Below are positions 25,431-37,700 of a stretch of DNA of 64,000 nucleotides, one piece after another (the stretch's first letter is position 1; each line of letters starts with the position of its first letter). The stretch lies in the NCBI GenBank assembly GCA_037179385.1, contig CM074189.1:22207020-22271019 (forward strand). The letters run 5' to 3'. A model generated the notes under the pieces. It did not search any database. It was not told the origin of the DNA and saw nothing but the letters and a program-made list of their open reading frames with translations. A program made the translations under genes and the position numbers. This DNA is from Holothuria scabra. Its lineage: Eukaryota; Echinodermata; Holothuroidea; Aspidochirotida; Holothuriidae.

Positions 25431-28178
25431 TTGCATTAGTATTTTCCCTTGAATCACAAACGGTGACAAAAATCCCAAGGAGTCAAATACAGTTGAGATC
25501 TTACTTAACACTTGACGCTTTGTGAGTTCTCCCTTATGCACCTCCTTGACTGCAGAGGTTTTGAACTTGAAATGATCCTGTTCAGCAGCCCATGACAAAC
25601 CAAAAGTACTAACAGAAGGCAACTCATTTTCAGTAAGATTAACTTCCTTCACCCTAAGTTCTTGAGGTATTTGTTCCATTACCTGTTTTGAATTTGAGAG
25701 CCATTTTTTGGCTTCCATTCCAGCCTGACCCCACAATTCTCTCAATTCGTGATATAACTTGACTGTTTTTTCTATATTTTCCACAGACACCATTGTATCA
25801 TCCATATAAGTACTCTTAAGTACAGCTTCTGCCGCACAAGGATACTCTTCCTTGTGTTTTCGAGCATTTTCTTGAGTCACAATTTGAGAAATGAAAGGTG
25901 CAACATTCATCCCAAATACTACTCTGTTAAACTCATATATCTTTGGCTCAACAGTTTCTACTGGGTCCCTCCACATAAATCGAAACATAGCCCTGTCTTC
26001 CTTTGCCAATTGTATTTGTAAGTACATTTCTGAAATATCACATATCAGAGCTATGTGTCTTCTTCTAAACCCAATGAGAACGTCAAACAGATCATTTTGG
26101 AGTTTCGGTCCATTATAAATGACATCATTTAATGATACCCCTTCACATTTAGACGCAGCATCATATACCACTCTAACCTTTGTGGTTTCTCTATCTTTTC
26201 TCACCACTGGGAAATGTGGTAGAAACCACTCTTGTTCAACACTGGTAGTGCGATCTACCTTACTTATATACCCTTTGTCTTGGTATTTGTTCATCACATC
26301 AACATAGGCTTGCCTTAGCCAGTCATCTCTTTTCAACCTCTTTTCTAAATTTTTAAGCCTGTTTTCTGCTACCTGTTTATTACTACAAGGCATTTCCATC
26401 TTACTTTGCTTCCAAGGAATTTTCACTTCATACCTGCCTTCAGATATTTTCAATGATTGTTCCACAACTTTCACTGCCAAAATTTCTTCTTCTGTGTGAC
26501 TTGGAAGTTTGTTTACATCACACACTTTTTCCACTTCCCAAAATTTTTCAAGACGCTGTTCCACACTACCCAAATTTATGGAGCAGCACTTAAATGTGTT
26601 AACCTGTGTAACATGATACACTGAAACTCTATTCGTTTTAGATATTGGACCAACGCACGTCCATCCAAGGGGCGTTTTCCTTGCAATTGGTTCCCCTTTT
26701 TTCCCATTACGCTCTTCAATGGCTACGTGCAATTCAGGATAGTCCACCCCAATTAACATATCTACAACCCTTTTACCTGGGTGGGGAAATTCAATGTCCT
26801 GTAGATGTGTCCAATCTTTGGACAATAAGGACCAATCATGTGGTTTTAGCTTTCCACATACATCATTAACTGTCAGGGCCTTCAACTTGTACCTTCTAGC
26901 GTTCACGTTACTAATACTCTGTAGCCCAGACACCTCAAACTGTACACTCGATGTTTGAAATCTTTCCTCTCTCCCATGAAAAAGATTAGCAATAGCCTCA
27001 CTTTGCTCTCCCTTCAAACCTAATTCAGCAGCTAGACTATTTGTAATATAAGTCTGATCACTTCCATCGTCTAATAATGCGTTAACAATCACAGACTTTG
27101 CCCCATTTTGTACCTTGACAGGTGTTGTTCTAAGGGATTTACCACCCTTTTGACTCAAATAGCTTTTCATACTATGCTCATGAACTACCTCCTCGCCTGA
27201 ACACTCCCCTCCCGTGGGGGAATCCTGTTTAACATGCACTTTGGCTTTATGTAAAAGCCTATTATGATCCCCTGTACATTCATTTATTCCACAGTGCATT
27301 TTCCTTGTACAATCCCTGGCAAAATGCTTTCCTAAGCATTTGAAACACAATCTGCACTTGGTCACTAAATCCCACCTGGATTCAACACTTAATTTCCGAA
27401 AACTATCACACTCCCACAACCTGTGACTACTGTTTTCATTACATCCTACACATAGATTTTCCAACTTAACACTTGTTTCTGTTTGACCTTGATTAACATG
27501 GTAGATTTTGTTACCTACTGAGTCCTTTCTATTTGGTGGACGATTTGAGACTCCTGAGGCTTCATCTCCACTTCTGTTGCTCCCAAAAATTGGGTCAGTA
27601 ATTTCTGTGGCAGCTTTCCGTATGAACTTTACTACATCTTTAAGTTCAGCATTTTTTCCTCTCTCTTTCTTGATCGTGAAGTTTTCGACAGACCATCTAT
27701 TTTGCAGAAACCGTGGAACTTTAGCCATTATCTGCTTTAAACTTGCCTGGTTGTTGAGCTCAGAAAGGTAGCCTAGTGTGTTTAGTGCTTCATAACAATT
27801 GTCTAGGTCATCCGCAAATTTCTGGATATTTCCAGCATCCACCTTTGGACTATTCGTTACCTTCTTTATCCATGCTTGGGCTACTCTTGCAGAGTCCCCA
27901 TAACATTCTTTTAGCATCTTCATTGCTGCTTTGAACCCTTCTTCGGGGGCTTTCATGTTACAGAACTGTATGGCTTCTAGTGCTTCTCCCTCACACCTCG
28001 ACATCAACATGTGTAGTCGGACACTGTCATTTGCTACTGCACTTGTCATGTTTGTGAAACTGGTCACAAATGAATGGAAATACAATGGATCCCCATTGAA
28101 AGGTCTCGGTGATGGCCGTGCCAATGAAAACACTTCAAAAAGGTTACTTAAGCTTTGTCCTGTCTCAACTTTGCACTG
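25377..28178 (-). pseudogene. BEL/Pao gag C-terminus, protease and reverse transcriptase
   Basis: The frame is open for over 900 codons after a TAA at 28179-28181. It starts with the gag domain (PFNGDPLYFHSF and DLDNCYEALNTLGYL). Next come cysteine-histidine knuckles (CVGCNENSSHRLWEC and CRLCFKCLGKHFARDC). The aspartic protease follows with LLDDGSDQTYI. The reverse transcriptase has RVVYDAASK, LICDISEMYLQIQL and the catalytic YMDDTM. The segment ends out of frame near 25425. It is a transposon pseudogene, not a host gene. Confidence 0.93.
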
Positions 28179-28615
28179 TTAATCCTTTGGCCTACGGGAA
28201 TGTTCTTGTTCAGTTAAGGATTCAGATGCTTCTCCATTTGGCTCTGATTGTTCTACCTGAGCAGCCTCACTTGATGACTCTTGGGTGGGCACTTGACCTT
28301 CATTAACACTGGAAATATTGGGCCTATTTTGGCCTTTCAGTTTCTGTTTTTTCTCATTTTTTGCTGAAACGAATGCCTTTTGACAGTCCAGCATCCACTC
28401 TCTTCTACTTCGAATTCCTCATCCTTTTCAATTAAATTGACTAAATCTGCATGTGCCTCTTCAACTTTCTCATAAAGGCCATTTGCTTTTTCAAGAGTCT
28501 CTTGAATTGAATAGTCCTCTCCCTTTAATAATTCCGAAAGTTCATTTAGTGTCCTTGTTAACACACCTTTACGGTTTCTCCGTGTAACTTTTTGTTTGTT
28601 TATTTCCTCTATGAC
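28179..28615 (-). pseudogene. BEL/Pao gag N-terminus, frameshifted
   Basis: Two overlapping frames carry one protein. The first, open from about 28615, contains LTRTLNELSELLKGEDYS and EEFEVEES; it has no ATG in frame, so the true start is uncertain. The second, from 28394, begins MLDCQKAFVSAKNEKKQK and ends in KD before the TAA at 28179. The switch occurs at about 28395 through a one-base offset. Acidic, coiled-coil-like N-termini of this sort are usual in BEL gag. Confidence 0.8.
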
Positions 28616-28910
28616 TCATTAATTAAGCTCCTGTTTGAAGGATTCGCCTGCTTATTACTTTAGTTTACCGGTTTTTTACGTCGTACGGTAACTAGGCTAG
28701 TCCACATTGCACAATGTACACATGTTCACACATCGCATGTAAACGATCATGCCATTACTTTCGTAATCGTACACAGTCAGCCCAGCACTCCCCTTTACAC
28801 TCATGTGCTTCTTAATTTCCAGTTCATATCTTAGCAATCTCCCTATCGCCGTTTTCATTTAAGTTACGATTACCTCTTACGAGCGGTGAACCAGGCCTTG
28901 CTACCATTTT

Positions 28911-29108
28911 TGGTTTGTAGTTGATCTACCATTCGCCCCAAAAAGACTTTAAAAACACCCAGAGGTTCTGTTTGATTCGTTTCGTTTATTCGCCATCTTG
29001 ATTCCACAACAACAACCTTTCACCTCTAAATCAATTAACCTCTTTTCATCCGTTCACACACAATACAATAAAAGGCGCCCTCTCTTATAATCACTTCTCT
29101 TCTGAACA
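28911..29108 (-). repeat. BEL/Pao 5' LTR
   Basis: This is the upstream LTR in the minus-strand reading, 198 bp, differing from the other LTR at three positions. It would hold the element's promoter. The 5' untranslated region between it and gag (28616-28910) contains no further coding sequence. Confidence 0.95.
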
Positions 29109-30085
29109 GCCAGTGTGATTGAAATTCTTTTGGGTAACATATATTTTATCGGACAGATTAAAGCAATCCGACAAAATTTTGGAAATTTCCCCATTTTTCT
29201 ACTCTTTTCACTTTTCCATAAAAAGTAGGAGTTATGGAGAATAAATCGGAGAAAAACTGGAATTTAGGGCAGAAACTTTGCAAATGTTGGGGTTTTTCGT
29301 AGGAAAAGAGGGGGAATTTCGACTCTTTGTTGAAGAGTCTGTTCTTGCTATGAACAAATCATCAGATCGACTACACATATTTCATAGCATGAAAAGGGTT
29401 TATGAAGTGCGGAAATGTACAGCCCTTCTCTCTCCAAAATGTAAAATCCTTGAACTGATATTATGTTGAAAACCAAATAATGTTACATTTTTGCAATAAA
29501 AAATGGAAATTGTGAGGGCCGGTGTTATTGAAGAAAGTGATCTTTTGTAAGCAAACTCAGGACGCTAAAGATAATTGAGGTTCCTTTTTTGTCACACGAA
29601 ATTGTATGATTATCCTACGGAGTGCCAAACGTGTCATAAATGTATAAAATTAATATTACTCAAAAAGGGTAACATATTAAAAGAAGAAATCAAATAACAC
29701 TTTATGAAAAAGCAAGATACTAGAAATAAATGTAGCATTTTAAAAAAGAAATCAGCATGTTAGAACGTTTTTATAATGTCAAAAGGTATTATGACGTCAC
29801 CCAATCACACCCAGTATATGTAGTTACATACATCTACATTTGGATGTTTATTTTCATCGCGTCCTTCTTGATAAAAGAACCCGAAACTGTAGTTTGTGAA
29901 GTGTAAAAAAATATCGGACAAAATTTCAGCTTATCAAAAATAAAAACAGGGTGTCAAAAACTGTCGGTGATACACCGTTTTAAGTTCAGACTCACACAGC
30001 GTGAACATCGCGACATCGCGGCAGCTAAGCTAGACCAGCTGTCCAGCACAATGTTGACTGTAGACAATGCATTCACATACAGGGT

Positions 30086-32065
30086 TGGTGCAACCGGTAA
30101 TGTAAAAATTAACTGTTATTGTAAAAAGGACCGATAATGTAAAAAAAAAAATACCGACAATGTAAAACTTCTTTGAACCGATAGAGTAAACAAAATTTAC
30201 CAATATTGCAAAAATTTCCTTGCACCGATAATGAAAATGAAAAAAAAAAAAAATGACCGATAATGTAAAAACTGTTCTAACGAGGGTTTCCAATTTCCTA
30301 CCTATAGTTATGCACGTATCCGATTTTATGCAGGTAGGTAAGCTGACAAGCGGCAGGCGGACAGGGCGGGGAAGAAAATAAGTCCGTAGGAGGGTGCGTT
30401 TCTACATGCGTATGTGATCATGTTTCCTGTGTGAATTTATTGGTGTATATTGACCATGTTGTGTTTGAGTGTAGCCTTCATCACGGGAGTAGCCAGAACT
30501 TTTTATTTGGGGTGGGGGTGGCCAACTACAGGACCTGATCGCCATCAGGGGAATTTTTACGAATAATAAAGTACCCTAAGTACCCTAATGGTGCTAATAC
30601 CATTTGCATTATTAGCATCATTTGTAAGTCACTCTTTCTGTACCATTACGAAGTAGTTTCTAAGAATTCGATTGATGACATTGCCTGGCCTCCCTCTAGC
30701 TTAACCAATATCCTATAGGTCTACGTGGTTTATAACTGGGTTTCGCTCTTGTCGCTCGGAAGAAAAGTCAAAAAATGAATGTCTGATCAGGGAGCAGCTT
30801 ACTGGTTAAGTCGGACAGATTGCTATGTATATAAGTGGCCATGCAATACGCTATTGTTTATCATAATCACGTAACTTGCGGGAATCAACCCAAAAGGTCA
30901 CCAAAGTCACATATCACACTCTTTGCTTTGCCTCAATCTTCAATTAAACAATGTTGATTATGAGAAGGATAATGTTGGGGCAAATATTTACAGGCGCAAC
31001 GCGAAGCTGAGCCCAAACCGCATAAGGGTGAGGGTCCAGGGGGCAAAGTTCCCGGAAACTGAGGTTTTAGAGTATCTCTGGATGAAAAACAAAGTCTCAT
31101 GAGATGTATAGTGTTCTTTTTTTTTTTTGGTGAACCCAACTCTAAACTGAACTTATTGGTTGGGGACAACTGAGGGGGGCCAAGGACAAACTCTGGGGGG
31201 AAAATTGTCCCTATTTCCCATCCCCTTGGCGCGGCCACTGCTGGAGCGAAAAGTAAGTATTCATAAGCCCAGTCATAAACAACTTATAGGCCATTGGTGC
31301 AGCTAGAGAGAGGCCAGGGGGCCATTCCCTCAATCGAATCCTAAAAAAAAAATATTCTTTATGGTACAGAAAGAATGAAATCAAATGATTCTAATGATGC
31401 AAGTTATATTATCACCAGATTAGCCTTTATCTTAGGGTAATTTATTAATAAAAAAAATTCCCTCGGACGGCGATTTGACAGGCCCTGTAGTTAGCCGACC
31501 CCCCACCCCCTCCCCCATAAAAAGTCCTGGCTAACCCCGTCATGAAGGCTACATTCAGACACAACATAGTCAACTATATATTCTAAGAACAGATAGAAAA
31601 AAATAACAAATGTTGGGAAAACAAAGCTCATGAAACAATTTTCAGCACACTTTTTTTACACACAAAATTTATGAAACCGTTAGCAATTTTCTTCTCTCAA
31701 CAATGTAGCATGTGCTATGTTTGCCTAGGTGTGTATATGGCGTATACACCAATAAATTCACACACTCAGGGTTCATGCTCACACACTCACGTACACACCC
31801 ACCCACCCAAGGACCTATTTGCTTCCCCACCTTGCCCTCTTGCCGCCTGTCAGCTTACATGACTACATACATGAACTGTTAAACATACACACCTATCGAT
31901 AGGACCATATGAAACCCTTATTAGAACAGTTTTACATTAGGCCTAGCGGTTTTTTTTTTTTTAGATTATCGGTTCAAAGTTTTCTTCACATTATCGGTAA
32001 TTTTTTTTTTAAGTTATCGGTCGTTTTTACATCATCGATTAATTTTTAAATTGTCGGTTGTACGA
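30086..32065. mobile_element. Foldback DNA element with long arms built of ACCGATAATGTAAAA units
   Basis: The left end reads TGGTGCAACCGGTAATG and the right end is an inverted near match. AGGGT at 30081-30085 and 32066-32070 is the likely target duplication. X1 (8878) and X3 (49613) have an uninterrupted CAGGGTTAAG. The first ~200 bp of each arm contains several diverged copies of a ~15-bp ACCGATAATGTAAAA unit. The inverted similarity continues to about 30565 and from about 31470, so each arm is roughly 0.5 kb. The 0.9-kb centre has no recognisable transposase. It contains a hAT-like end (CTTGGCGCGGCCACTG at about 31220-31235). Confidence 0.85.
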
Positions 32066-32757
32066 AGGGTTAAGCATCTCCCATTAGAGTGAGGGTTGTT
32101 ATACTTTGTTGATACGCCAAATTTGGCTCGAGTTCGTGTTGGCTTCACCTGAGAACGCGGTCCGCGTGGTTTTATTCCCAGAACGAACGGGGCAACGGTA
32201 GGAAGAAAGTTGTTACTTTCAGACAGCATGTAACTCAGCCCAGAGAGTTGCACTAAAGATTGGCGGACACGGTATGGCGATTATTGATAATATAGTAGTA
32301 ATAGGCTCTACTTTTTTGCAGACTGAAGACCCGGAAGTTGCAGACAAAACGTTAGAAACTGCAAAACGTAGCCTACAATGAAAAAATCGCCTATGGATCC
32401 TTCTTTATTTGACACAGAAACAAAAAAAAGTGTTCAGAATCTTTAATTTAAACTTAAAACTAATCGGCGAACACTTTCATTGTTCAAACTTAAGCAAAGT
32501 TTCTTTTGAACACCTTTTTTTCCTTCAGTTGGTTCATAGTAAAATGCGTTTGGATTTTTTTAAATGACCAAAAACAGAGCTGTATACGAACCGTAAATTG
32601 CCATGGGTTCGCAACTTTCTGCCTCATTAAAGCCAAAAGCATTTATATTAAAAATGTAAGTAAGGTCGCGGATGATCCGTCCCAAAACTTACTGTTGTGA
32701 TTTTGGCCATTAAAAACACTTAGTATGCCGTTTCTTTCCCTCAGATCAAGAACTGAT

Positions 32758-32908
32758 ACGGCCCGCTTGAATTAGCAACGATGTATATTCTCGCTTGCAA
32801 ATTTTGTCCGGAAGATTGAAGCATCCTACTCCAGCAGTAGGATGCTTCAATTTTCCGGACGAAAATTGCAAGCGCAAATATAAATAGTTGCTAATTCAAG
32901 CAGGCCGT
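32758..32908. repeat. 73-bp inverted duplication with a 5-base loop
   Basis: The left arm (32758-32830) and right arm (32836-32908) are near-perfect inverse complements around CCAGC. The right arm is colinear with X3 (50313 onward) and partly with X1 (9593), so the left arm is the added, inverted copy. No coding content is seen. Confidence 0.9.
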
Positions 32909-33095
32909 CTACCATTTCTCTAGTTGGCTGCTCACTCCTTCGGTCTGCTGGTATTCCTCTACTTGACTCTTCTCCTGCAACTCTGATGATGCTGATCGCC
33001 GGTCATATCTTTTTCGTAGTGCCGAAAAAAGTCGCGGCTGGAAACTATGCATTTTAGGCGTGCGATAGAATCGCTTCTTAACAATTGGTTAAAGA

Positions 33096-34789
33096 AAATA
33101 ATAAAATTACTAGACAGAGTTTACCTCTACCATTGGGCGAAATGGTAATGTAAAGAAATTAATTTTGGGAAAGTGAGCTTGTATTGTCATTCTACAAACA
33201 AACAAACTATTGGACTACCTCGCGAGATAATAGTATGATGAGTATAACATTTCAAATTCGCGCAACTTCATTGACCGGCGAAAATCCTTTCCCAAAGGTA
33301 GCAATGCATCGTATGCCGACTACCTATAGCCATAACAAGTTTCATCTTACTTTACAAGGATCTCATGTGTTTGAGCAGCCTTATTAGTTCAGACTCAGAG
33401 GCTTACATATCCAAAGTTAAGCTGAGTGGGAAATTTCATGAGAATAATTGGGTCTTACAAAACCGGCCTAATTTTTCCACATTTATCGCGCAAGGTAGAA
33501 GCTTGTATAGAAACATACTGGTGCGCAACGAAATTAAAATCAAAATCAAGGTGTAGCCCAATTCTCCTTTGCCAGCATCAACAATTACAAAGGCTTCAAT
33601 TCTTACGTTCCGCATCAAAATTAAAACTTAGAATATAGGTCATTGTTGATAATTGTAAGATTCATTTTGTGTTTCTCCGAAATGGTATAGAGGGAAAGTG
33701 ATCAGAAAGATCACTTTCCCTCTATACCACGGGTGCGAATGTTGGTCTTGGCGCAGTGGTCAATCTAACGGGGGAGGATGAGGCGAAGAGGTAACGGTAA
33801 GACGCCGCCTAGTATACACCTATGATTTGGTCCAAAAGTTTGCACACCTGTTCTATATTATAATGAACCGCCGTTGGGAAACTGAGACAAGACTAACGTG
33901 CCGACCTTTCATAGCCACTACATTACACACGTGGGCTGCCGTGCAAATGTGTGAGCATGAGGTGCGTTCGATTTAGCCGCTCGAGCCAGCTTAACTGACT
34001 CAGCAAGCGTTCTGTCTTTCGGAAAAGTGATCCTCACGTCATTAAAACGTCACAACTTGAGTCGGCCAAACGACCAACCCTCTGAGGTGGTCTATTTGAA
34101 CGGTGTGACGTATTTTACCTCACACGTCGTCCAGACAAGAAACAGGCTGAGCCAGTTAAGCTGGATCTAGCCGCTGTACCGAACGCACCTATAGTTCAGT
34201 CGGTATAACTCTCATTACCTGATGAGATATTGGCCGACATGCAGTTATTCACATTATTCAGATCTTGTTGTTGTAGCCAGCCTGAGGAAGTTGCAACTCC
34301 CTGTTGTGGCGAAGGCAAGGCGGTAGGAAAGTTAGTAGATAGCCTATTCACCCGGACTGAATATCATATGAGGTTCTTGTTTTTGGATTTGTTTTGTGAG
34401 GAAAAAGGATGAGCCTAAAATAGTCCCGTCGAATATTCTCGTAGATACACAGTATGCTTTTTTAGTGTATTTGTTATTGTTGATGTGACTGAGACCGTAA
34501 ACGACCGACCTCCCCCCCCCCCCTCCGCTTGAATCCGCGCTTGTGTCACACAAACTAACAAAGTTACAGTGTGATACTAAAAACAAAATACCTCTTTAGT
34601 GTCTTTATTTACCATAAATGTTACTTCTAAGCTTGTCCAAACGAAATAAAGTAAAACATTTGTAATTCAAGTTAAACAATATATGAGTATTCATGGGTCA
34701 AATAAATCCCATGAAACACTTTCGCATCGTCATAAACAAAGCGGGTCTTTCTACCTGTTGAATCGTACAAAGCACTTCAGTTTTGTCGA
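33096..34789. other. No gene recognised between block X2 and block S copy C
   Basis: This stretch matches neither block family. A frame at 34230-34412 contains RSCCCSQPEEVATPCCGEG, but it has no splice or domain support. A CCTGAGGAAGTTGCAA phrase within it resembles 3' regions of retroelements. A run of C at 34511-34522 and a TCCGCTTGAATCCGC segment hint at a decayed hAT end. Confidence 0.5.
33683..33729. repeat. Perfect hairpin, 21-bp arms and 5-base loop
   Basis: The arm TGGTATAGAGGGAAAGTGATC is followed by AGAAA and then its exact inverse complement. Nothing similar is found elsewhere in the window by eye. Confidence 0.95.
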
Positions 34790-37700
34790 TGTACTGTACC
34801 TCTCCCTGCAGAGTCGTTAAACAAGAGATATTGATAATAAATATAGCAATGAATGAGGTTATTCTAAACCTGGCAAAAAGTTTGGCACTTGGACAACCGT
34901 TCTAATCACCCGGATTTTCTTATTCTTCCTCATTTCATAAAAAGAAACATTTGACGAAAATGTCACATCTTTACGAGGACTTTGTAAGAAGAACCTGTCC
35001 CCCTCTCCAACCAGCCACCTTCCCATCTTCAATTTGTGTTCCAAGATTACTGTAGAGTACACTCCAATTATCCTCACCCTTGCACTTCGTACGGGACTGG
35101 CTGCCATCGCAGAGTTGTTGGAAATACTTACCATCATGAAAAGAAACAATCAAATATGAAAAATTTATATCTTATATTTATATCGTATATACAAGCATTC
35201 TACCACAGCACAGTACTAGCACACGGACCCACACACACACACGACCTCACTGAAAACCACAAACATTCGGTGTCTGCGTCAGGCAAGGAATCAATCAGAA
35301 GGAAGACATGTATCACACTCACCTGAAACACCTCCAGTGCTACAAACTACTCCTGCATCTTCGGTGTGGGCACATTTATGATCTCTAGTGTGATTACAGC
35401 TCAGTAATTCAGTCTCCTCTCCAGTACATTCTACATCATCCAGGTGAATTGGATCAGATCCTTGACCAAATGTTGCGAACCTGGGAGCTCCGGTGGCCCC
35501 TGGGAATCCAAGCTGACGACATGCTACATATGCATCAATGATATCCCAATAGTCATGGCAAACTGTTCCCCACACACCATCTAAGAAGATTTCTAGTCGA
35601 CCTTCATTATTATCAGCACCACCAACCATGCGGAGAGATCCAACTTGTGATGGCGAATCTATAAAGGATGGAAGGAAACTAAATGCAATGAAATTTCAAG
35701 TGACAATTATCACAAGGGGTACACGAGATTAATACAAGAAAGCCAAAAGTCTTAAAGATTTCTTGCAGAAAAGGGAATTTTCCTTTTGCTTTTTATCTCT
35801 GGTGATTTCAAGAATTTTCTTAGAAATTTTGGAGAAATTCTGCGGTTTGATGGCTGTGACCCCATTGGACTTCTGCCCCCCCCCCCCCAAAAAAAAAGAA
35901 AAGAAAGCAACTACTTTCTAAACCATGCTTGACCCGCATACCAAATATGAAATTCCTTTCTTACTTGAAGGTATCTTGTTCACAAAATTTTTAACCTCTG
36001 GTGCTCTCATATGACCTCTGATGATCTTAAATTTGACCTCTGGTGAACTAGCTGATCTCTCATCAAAGCAAAGTTCTTCCCCTCATTGTGTTCAACAAGT
36101 CGGTCAAAATTTTAATCCTGAGAAAAATAAATGACCTTTAACCTGGACCTAAACAATAGGCTTCCTCAAAATTGCAATTTTTTAAACCAAAGATAAAAAA
36201 AAAGCCCATCATTGGCATCTTGCGATTAAGTGTTAACTTAAGCCATTCAAGCCAGCAGCCAAGGTATTGGATGAAACTAAGGTACTGGAGGAGTAAAAAG
36301 TTTAGGGAAGGGTGGGCAGGGGTGAGGGGAAGTCCATTAAGGTGGCAAAATGAGTTAATGTATTGAAAGCAAACATGAAACTCTCTAGAGGGATAAAATT
36401 GAACATTGGCCCAATTACGAGTGTCTTCAAATGACCTTTGACTGCATCCAAAAACTGTATCGTTCTACCTCTCACGATGACAAATGAATATGCCAAATAA
36501 CAAAGATGTTAGCCATTTCTATGTCAAAAGGCGTAGGTCATTGATATTTTGGGATATCATGTTTGCAAGCTTATTTCGAGGTTTTCGCAGATAACACTTT
36601 AAACGCAGGTTACACTTTAAACGTTAGGGTTAAAAGTTTAAAGCCAACACTTAAACGTTAGGGTTAAAAGTTCAAAGCCAACACTTCAAAGATGAAAATT
36701 TAGAGCTTTAAATTTAGCGTTTTATTTTAAGTGTTTTATCCAGAAGCATAATTCGACATTGAATGAACAGGGCCGAGATATCGAATTTTTACAGCCAGGT
36801 TTTGGTCATTTTGAGTCCCTAATTGCAGTCATGGTAGCGTGCCGTAATCGCAAGGGATGCCAAACAGTATCGTAGCCACGGAGTGTTTTGGGGTCTATAC
36901 CCAAAAAAGTCACACCCCACCCAACGAAATTGTAAGCATATTTTTCCAGTCAACATTTTTGTACCCTCTTACTTGAGTATCGAACTTCCTATTTGATTAA
37001 TTAACTGCAGCATCATAACTATTTTATGTATCCTCTCTATATGTGTCTAAAATTTCGCCCTCTCAAGACGTTGGCATTGGTGTTATTCATTATGAATAAC
37101 CGGGGCGCTTCCATATAACAGCTCTCCGGAATAACGTTTGAAATGTATTCACATCATTCATGGACCCAATCAGGTTGATTTTCCGTGTGCCTTGTGCGTG
37201 CTGGATGGTAAATAGGGGGGGGGGGGCGTTCATTGAAGAATGCAAAAAATGTGTTGGCTTTGTTTCGTTTTGAATAGTTTACTTCCAAGGAAAATCAAAA
37301 GCTTCATTAGATGACAAAGGGGACAGATTTACCTTGTTAATTGACAGCGCATTTTAGGGAACCGACGATATCAGCTCTTGCCATAAAAAGATCACATTTC
37401 CGTAAAATCCGAATATAAGGTCTTGTTTAATGCTTTTGACCGTTTTAACCGCATGCAAACCGTTTAAAGGTAAATGTTTCAAAACAGTCTAACAACAAAA
37501 TGTCGGCCCCTGTTCCAGCAAGTGCCACGGTTCCAAAGACGTACCATGTTGCAGCAGGGAGAGACCTCCCCCCCCCCCATTCCCCTTCCCTCCACAGCAT
37601 GATTTAAACTGTTAAAAGTCAGGCAGAAATCAGGAAAACATCGGACAATTTTTGAGCTTTTAAAAATTTAAAATGGTTTGAATTACACAGAAAATTCATA

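Larger units (their letters stand above)
22844..29108 (-). mobile_element. BEL/Pao LTR retrotransposon, full length but frame-broken
   Basis: The element is 6265 bp with two 198-bp LTRs (22844-23041 and 28911-29108), both running TG...CA. They are flanked by the 5-bp target duplication GCCAG at 22839-22843 and 29109-29113. X3 has the unoccupied AATGCCAGTGTGATT near 48622. The LTRs differ at three positions by eye, about 98.5% identity, so the insertion is recent. The minus-strand order is gag-like, protease, reverse transcriptase, RNase H, integrase, as in BEL/Pao. At least three frameshifts and one internal stop interrupt the coding region. A TGGTAGCAAGGCC stretch lies four bases inside the 5' LTR and is the likely primer-binding site; I could not assign the tRNA. 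Confidence 0.95.
21540..33095. repeat. Duplicated block X, copy 2
   Basis: This copy follows block Y directly, as X3 does after Y copy C. It is colinear with X3 across 21540-22843, 29109-30085, 32066-32757 and 32836-33090. The gaps are the BEL/Pao element, the foldback element and an inverted duplication. Similarity ends near 33095, so this copy lacks the right-hand ~3 kb of X1 and X3. No host coding sequence is supported. Confidence 0.8.

Noticed and set aside
34230..34412. Cys-rich short frame (RSCCCSQPEEVATPCCGEG).
   Set aside because: No signal peptide, splice site or recognisable cysteine framework; possibly part of an old retroelement 3' region.
36618..36700. Repeated TTAGGGTT words resembling telomere repeats.
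   Set aside because: The words belong to a ~45-bp tandem duplication with AAAGTT/GCCAACACTT and are not a (TTAGGG)n array.
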